7,531 nucleotides of DNA from Planctomycetota bacterium (lineage in GTDB: Bacteria > Planctomycetota > UBA1135). The notes beneath the pieces were generated by a model, which saw only the letters and a program-made list of their open reading frames with translations, had not been told where the DNA came from and did not search any database. The position numbers and the translations under genes were made by a program. The DNA lies in contig JALUUN010000512.1 in assembly GCA_027021325.1 (NCBI GenBank), positions 1 to 7,531 on the forward strand, read 5' to 3'. The number at the start of each line of letters is the position of its first letter. Position 1 is the first letter of the stretch. Shown one piece after another: positions 5,628 through 7,531 of the stretch.

Positions 5628-6878
5628 TCAGGCGTTCTCGGGGCGGGAGGAAGGTGCGAGGCGCAGGGCATGGACGCCGCAGAAGAAGACGGCCATACCC
5701 AGGGCGACGATGAGACAGACCACCGACCACTCGAAGAGGGAGGGCTCGTAGGCGAAGCTCAGCCGCTGGTCCACGTAGGAGCGCTCGAGTCCCTCGAGGG
5801 CGGGCGTCACCTGGCCGGGAATGACGATGTTCAGGCGCACGGCCAGGAAGGTCGTGGCGGCCAGAAGGCCGGCGATCATGGACGGCCAGCGGGCACCGGG
5901 CGAGAAGCCCAGCAGCAGGATGGGAACCATGGCCCCGACGGCGAGGTGCACCAGCCAGAAGAGGTACCAGTAGGGCCCGAACAGGACCTGGAGGTACAGA
6001 TCCGATTCCTCCCCGACGGCGTACCAGGTTGGAATCGAGATCTCCGCCCACTCGATGACGAGGTCGGCGATCAGGAGACCGAGGACGATACGCCCCAGGA
6101 GGTGCAGGACCTTGCGGTCTTCCTCGCTGCCGGGCCGGGCGAAGAGGGCGGTGACGCCGAGCAGCAGGGCACCGCCCGAGGCCAGGGCTCCGGTCAGGAA
6201 GAGGATCGGGAAGAGTCCCGTATGCCAGTAGGGCCGGGCGCTCAGGCTGGCGAAGAGGGCGCCGACCCCCCCGTGGAAGGCGATGGCCAGGGGCACGCCG
6301 AAGGAGCCCAGGATCTTCAGACTGCGGCGCGCCCCGGCCCGCGCCTCCTCCCGGGCGGCGGGATCCGCGGGCGGGCGCCAGCCGAGGCTCAGGAGGCGCC
6401 AGAGCCAGGCCAGGCCGCCTCCGGCCGCGGCCCGCTCCGCCAGTTCCTCCCGCAGCTCCAGCCAGAGCTCGGCCAGGATGAGGAGGAAGTAGGCGCTGTA
6501 GAGCCAGACCATCCACGCCATCAGGCTGTGGAAGTTCGGGCGCGTGAAGATCTCGTAGAAGCGGAACATGTGCCCCAGATCCAGCCAGATGGAGATCAGG
6601 GCCATGAACAGGGTGATGGCCGCCGTGAACAGGGCCAGGCGGCCGACCCGGGCCAGGGACTTCACTCCGAAGACGTAGACCAGGGAGGACAGCAGGAAGG
6701 ATCCTGCCGAGAGGCCCACGAAGTAGATGTAGGAGGAGACCCACAGGCCCCAGGGGACGTAGCTGCCGTAGTTCGCCAGCTCGCGCCCCGTGGAGAAACG
6801 CAGGTAGAGGCCGTAGAGGCCGATGCCGAGGAGGACGATCCAGACGGCGGCGAGAAAGTTCTTGAGCGGGCGTTCCAT
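5628..6878 (-). CDS. NrfD/PsrC-type membrane subunit (TtrC/SrdC-like)
   Basis: Integral membrane anchor that takes electrons from quinol and passes them to the ferredoxin subunit. The 416-residue protein has about ten hydrophobic segments, roughly at 8-27, 48-71, 80-99, 118-141, 189-211, 220-247, 260-280, 302-325, 333-353 and 383-404. The family signature is plain: N-Y-G-S-Y-V-P-W-G-L-W-V (36-47) followed by Y-F-V-G-L-S-A-G-S-F (52-61), and later A-R-P-Y-W-H-T-G-L-F-P (214-224). A charged, Arg/Glu/Ala-rich loop (about 142-187) separates segments 4 and 5. It lies 12 bases after the ferredoxin stop and 13 bases before the catalytic gene, so all three should be co-transcribed. ATG 6878 is supported by a strong ribosome site seven bases upstream. 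TtrC and SrdC belong to this family; PsrC and NrfD are more distant alternatives with the same mechanism. Confidence 0.92.
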   Translation of the reverse strand: MERPLKNFLAAVWIVLLGIGLYGLYLRFSTGRELANYGSYVPWGLWVSSYIYFVGLSAGSFLLSSLVYVFGVKSLARVGRLALFTAAITLFMALISIWLDLGHMFRFYEIFTRPNFHSLMAWMVWLYSAYFLLILAELWLELREELAERAAAGGGLAWLWRLLSLGWRPPADPAAREEARAGARRSLKILGSFGVPLAIAFHGGVGALFASLSARPYWHTGLFPILFLTGALASGGALLLGVTALFARPGSEEDRKVLHLLGRIVLGLLIADLVIEWAEISIPTWYAVGEESDLYLQVLFGPYWYLFWLVHLAVGAMVPILLLGFSPGARWPSMIAGLLAATTFLAVRLNIVIPGQVTPALEGLERSYVDQRLSFAYEPSLFEWSVVCLIVALGMAVFFCGVHALRLAPSSRPENA

Positions 6879-6885
6879 CGGCGAG

Positions 6886-6892
6886 CCCTCCT
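6886..6892 (-). promoter_or_regulatory. Ribosome binding site of the NrfD-type gene
   Basis: Reading on the minus strand, AGGAGGG overlaps the TAG stop of the ferredoxin gene (6893-6891) and ends seven bases before ATG 6878. It is the best Shine-Dalgarno in the window, and its overlap with the stop codon suggests coupled translation of the B and C subunits. Confidence 0.75.
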
Positions 6893-7531
6893 AGACGAGG
6901 TAGTAGACGCTCGGATCGGTCCCCAGCTCCTCCTTCAGGCGCTGGACGCGCGTGGAGCCGACCAGTTCGTGGACCAGGCTCTCGGGGTCGTTGTAGTCCC
7001 CGAAGAAGGTGGCGCCGCCCAGGCAGGTGTCCACACAGGCGGGCAGGATGCCGTTCTCGATGCGGTGCAGGCAGAACTGGCACTTGCGGGCGTTGCCCTT
7101 GGGCGAGGCGTGGACACCCGGTTCGCGCTGCCAGGTCTTGCCGTACTCGAAGGTCGGCCGGGTCTCGTAGACCAGGGCCTCCTCCCCGGCGAAGGCCGAG
7201 GACTCCTCGGCCAGCCCCTCGCCGTAGAACTCGCCGAAGTCGGCGGTGCGGGCGTTGTAGGGGCAGGCGGCGATGCAGTAGCGGCAGCCGATGCAGGCCT
7301 CGTAGTCCACCTGGACGATGCCGTCGGGCCGCTTCCAGGTGGCCGAGACCGGGCACACCGGCGTGCAGGGCGGGTCGTTGCACTGCATGCAGGGCCGGGG
7401 CAGGAAGCGCCGGCGCACATGCGGGAACTCGCCGACCTCTTCCTCCGTTACCGGCCGGTACACGACCCCGGGCGGGAGGTTGTTCTCGGCGACGCAGGAA
7501 ACGGTGCAGGCCTTGCAGCCGATGCACTTCT
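6891..7531 (-). CDS. Four-cluster ferredoxin electron-transfer subunit (TtrB/NrfC-like), 5' end missing
   Basis: This subunit relays electrons from the NrfD partner to the molybdenum subunit. 212 residues are visible; the frame stays open to the window edge, so the true start lies outside. Four [4Fe-4S] motifs are present, numbered from the first complete codon (7529): C2-x2-C5-x2-C8-x3-C12; C47-x2-C50-x4-C55-x3-C59; C79-x2-C82-x2-C85-x3-C89; and C150-x2-C153-x11-C165-x3-C169. An internal GTG at 7463 would remove the whole first cluster and is not the start. The missing N-terminus probably holds the lead-in to cluster 1 and possibly a Tat signal. Between the third and fourth motifs there are 60 residues (90-149), longer than I would expect for NrfC-type proteins, with an acidic G-E-F-Y-G-E-G-L-A-E-E segment. 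The C-terminus ends T-D-P-S-V-Y-Y-L-V. It is the first visible gene of the operon; any promoter is beyond the window. Confidence 0.92.
   Translation of the reverse strand, partial: KCIGCKACTVSCVAENNLPPGVVYRPVTEEEVGEFPHVRRRFLPRPCMQCNDPPCTPVCPVSATWKRPDGIVQVDYEACIGCRYCIAACPYNARTADFGEFYGEGLAEESSAFAGEEALVYETRPTFEYGKTWQREPGVHASPKGNARKCQFCLHRIENGILPACVDTCLGGATFFGDYNDPESLVHELVGSTRVQRLKEELGTDPSVYYLV

Noticed and set aside
5612..5671. In-frame ATG at 5671 as start of the catalytic subunit
   Set aside because: It would overlap the NrfD gene by 44 bases and put 19 extra residues before a Tat signal that fits properly from ATG 5614.
2672..5713. A 1013-codon open frame on the plus strand antisense to the molybdoenzyme gene
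   Set aside because: The minus strand encodes clear Fe-S, Tat and cofactor-domain motifs over the same bases. The antisense product is low-complexity (Ala, Val, Arg, Gly, His) with no domain, as expected from codon bias in GC-rich DNA.
7461..7463. GTG at 7463 as start of the ferredoxin subunit
   Set aside because: The frame continues upstream through a complete C-x2-C-x2-C-x3-C motif to the window edge, so this is an internal valine codon.
5611..7527. A 638-codon minus-strand frame overlapping both the ferredoxin and NrfD genes
   Set aside because: It runs out of frame through two well-supported genes and is Arg/Pro/Gly/Leu-rich without domains; a frame shadow, not a fusion.
1..7531. CRISPR arrays, tRNA/rRNA genes, insertion sequences, attachment sites
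   Set aside because: No spaced direct repeats, cloverleaf-like segments, transposase frames or terminal inverted repeats were seen; short repeated GC strings such as GCCCGCGTCC (2, 1803) are compatible with composition.

Overview
This is a GC-rich, tightly packed bacterial window with high G/C at third codon positions. It carries two transcription blocks that point toward each other. The DUF1501 gene, the apparent tail of a DUF1549/DUF1553 gene before it, and an exported nickel superoxide dismutase suggest Planctomycetota or a neighbouring lineage such as another PVC phylum, Acidobacteriota or a candidate phylum. This is an inference from gene content; there is no rRNA or other marker gene here.

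Plus-strand block (1-2440). The window opens with the last codons of an upstream gene that overlaps, by ATGA, a complete DUF1501 protein with a Tat signal (43-1482). After a 95-bp gap comes an unrecognised 70-residue lipoprotein (1578-1790). After another 80-bp gap comes a Ni-type superoxide dismutase precursor (sodN-like, 1871-2440) with the nickel-hook motif H-C-Q-V-P-C-G-I-Y behind an export signal. The last two genes share a GGATG...GAGAATCC element 25-29 bases before their starts and lack an obvious Shine-Dalgarno, so each may have its own promoter.

Minus-strand block (2474-7531, transcribed right to left). This is a three-gene respiratory operon of the complex iron-sulfur molybdoenzyme family. 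It encodes a four-cluster ferredoxin electron-transfer subunit (B, 5' end beyond the window), an NrfD/PsrC-type membrane quinol-interacting subunit (C) and a 1046-residue Tat-exported molybdopterin catalytic subunit (A). Gaps are only 12-13 bases. The order B-C-A and the large catalytic subunit match tetrathionate reductase (TtrBCA) and the Bacillus-type selenate reductase (SrdBCA). The expected electron path is membrane quinol to C, through the Fe-S clusters of B, to the Mo site of A on the outer face of the membrane. The substrate (tetrathionate, other sulfur oxyanion, selenate, arsenate or something new) cannot be fixed from sequence alone.

The two blocks converge with 33 bases between their stop codons, where there is a short GC hairpin. 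I see no tRNA, rRNA, CRISPR array, insertion sequence or integration site. No stretch over 300 bases lacks a gene. The points most worth a second look are the nickel-hook maturation problem in the SOD, the possible lipid anchor on the catalytic subunit, the undefined substrate of the Mo enzyme and the paired upstream element.
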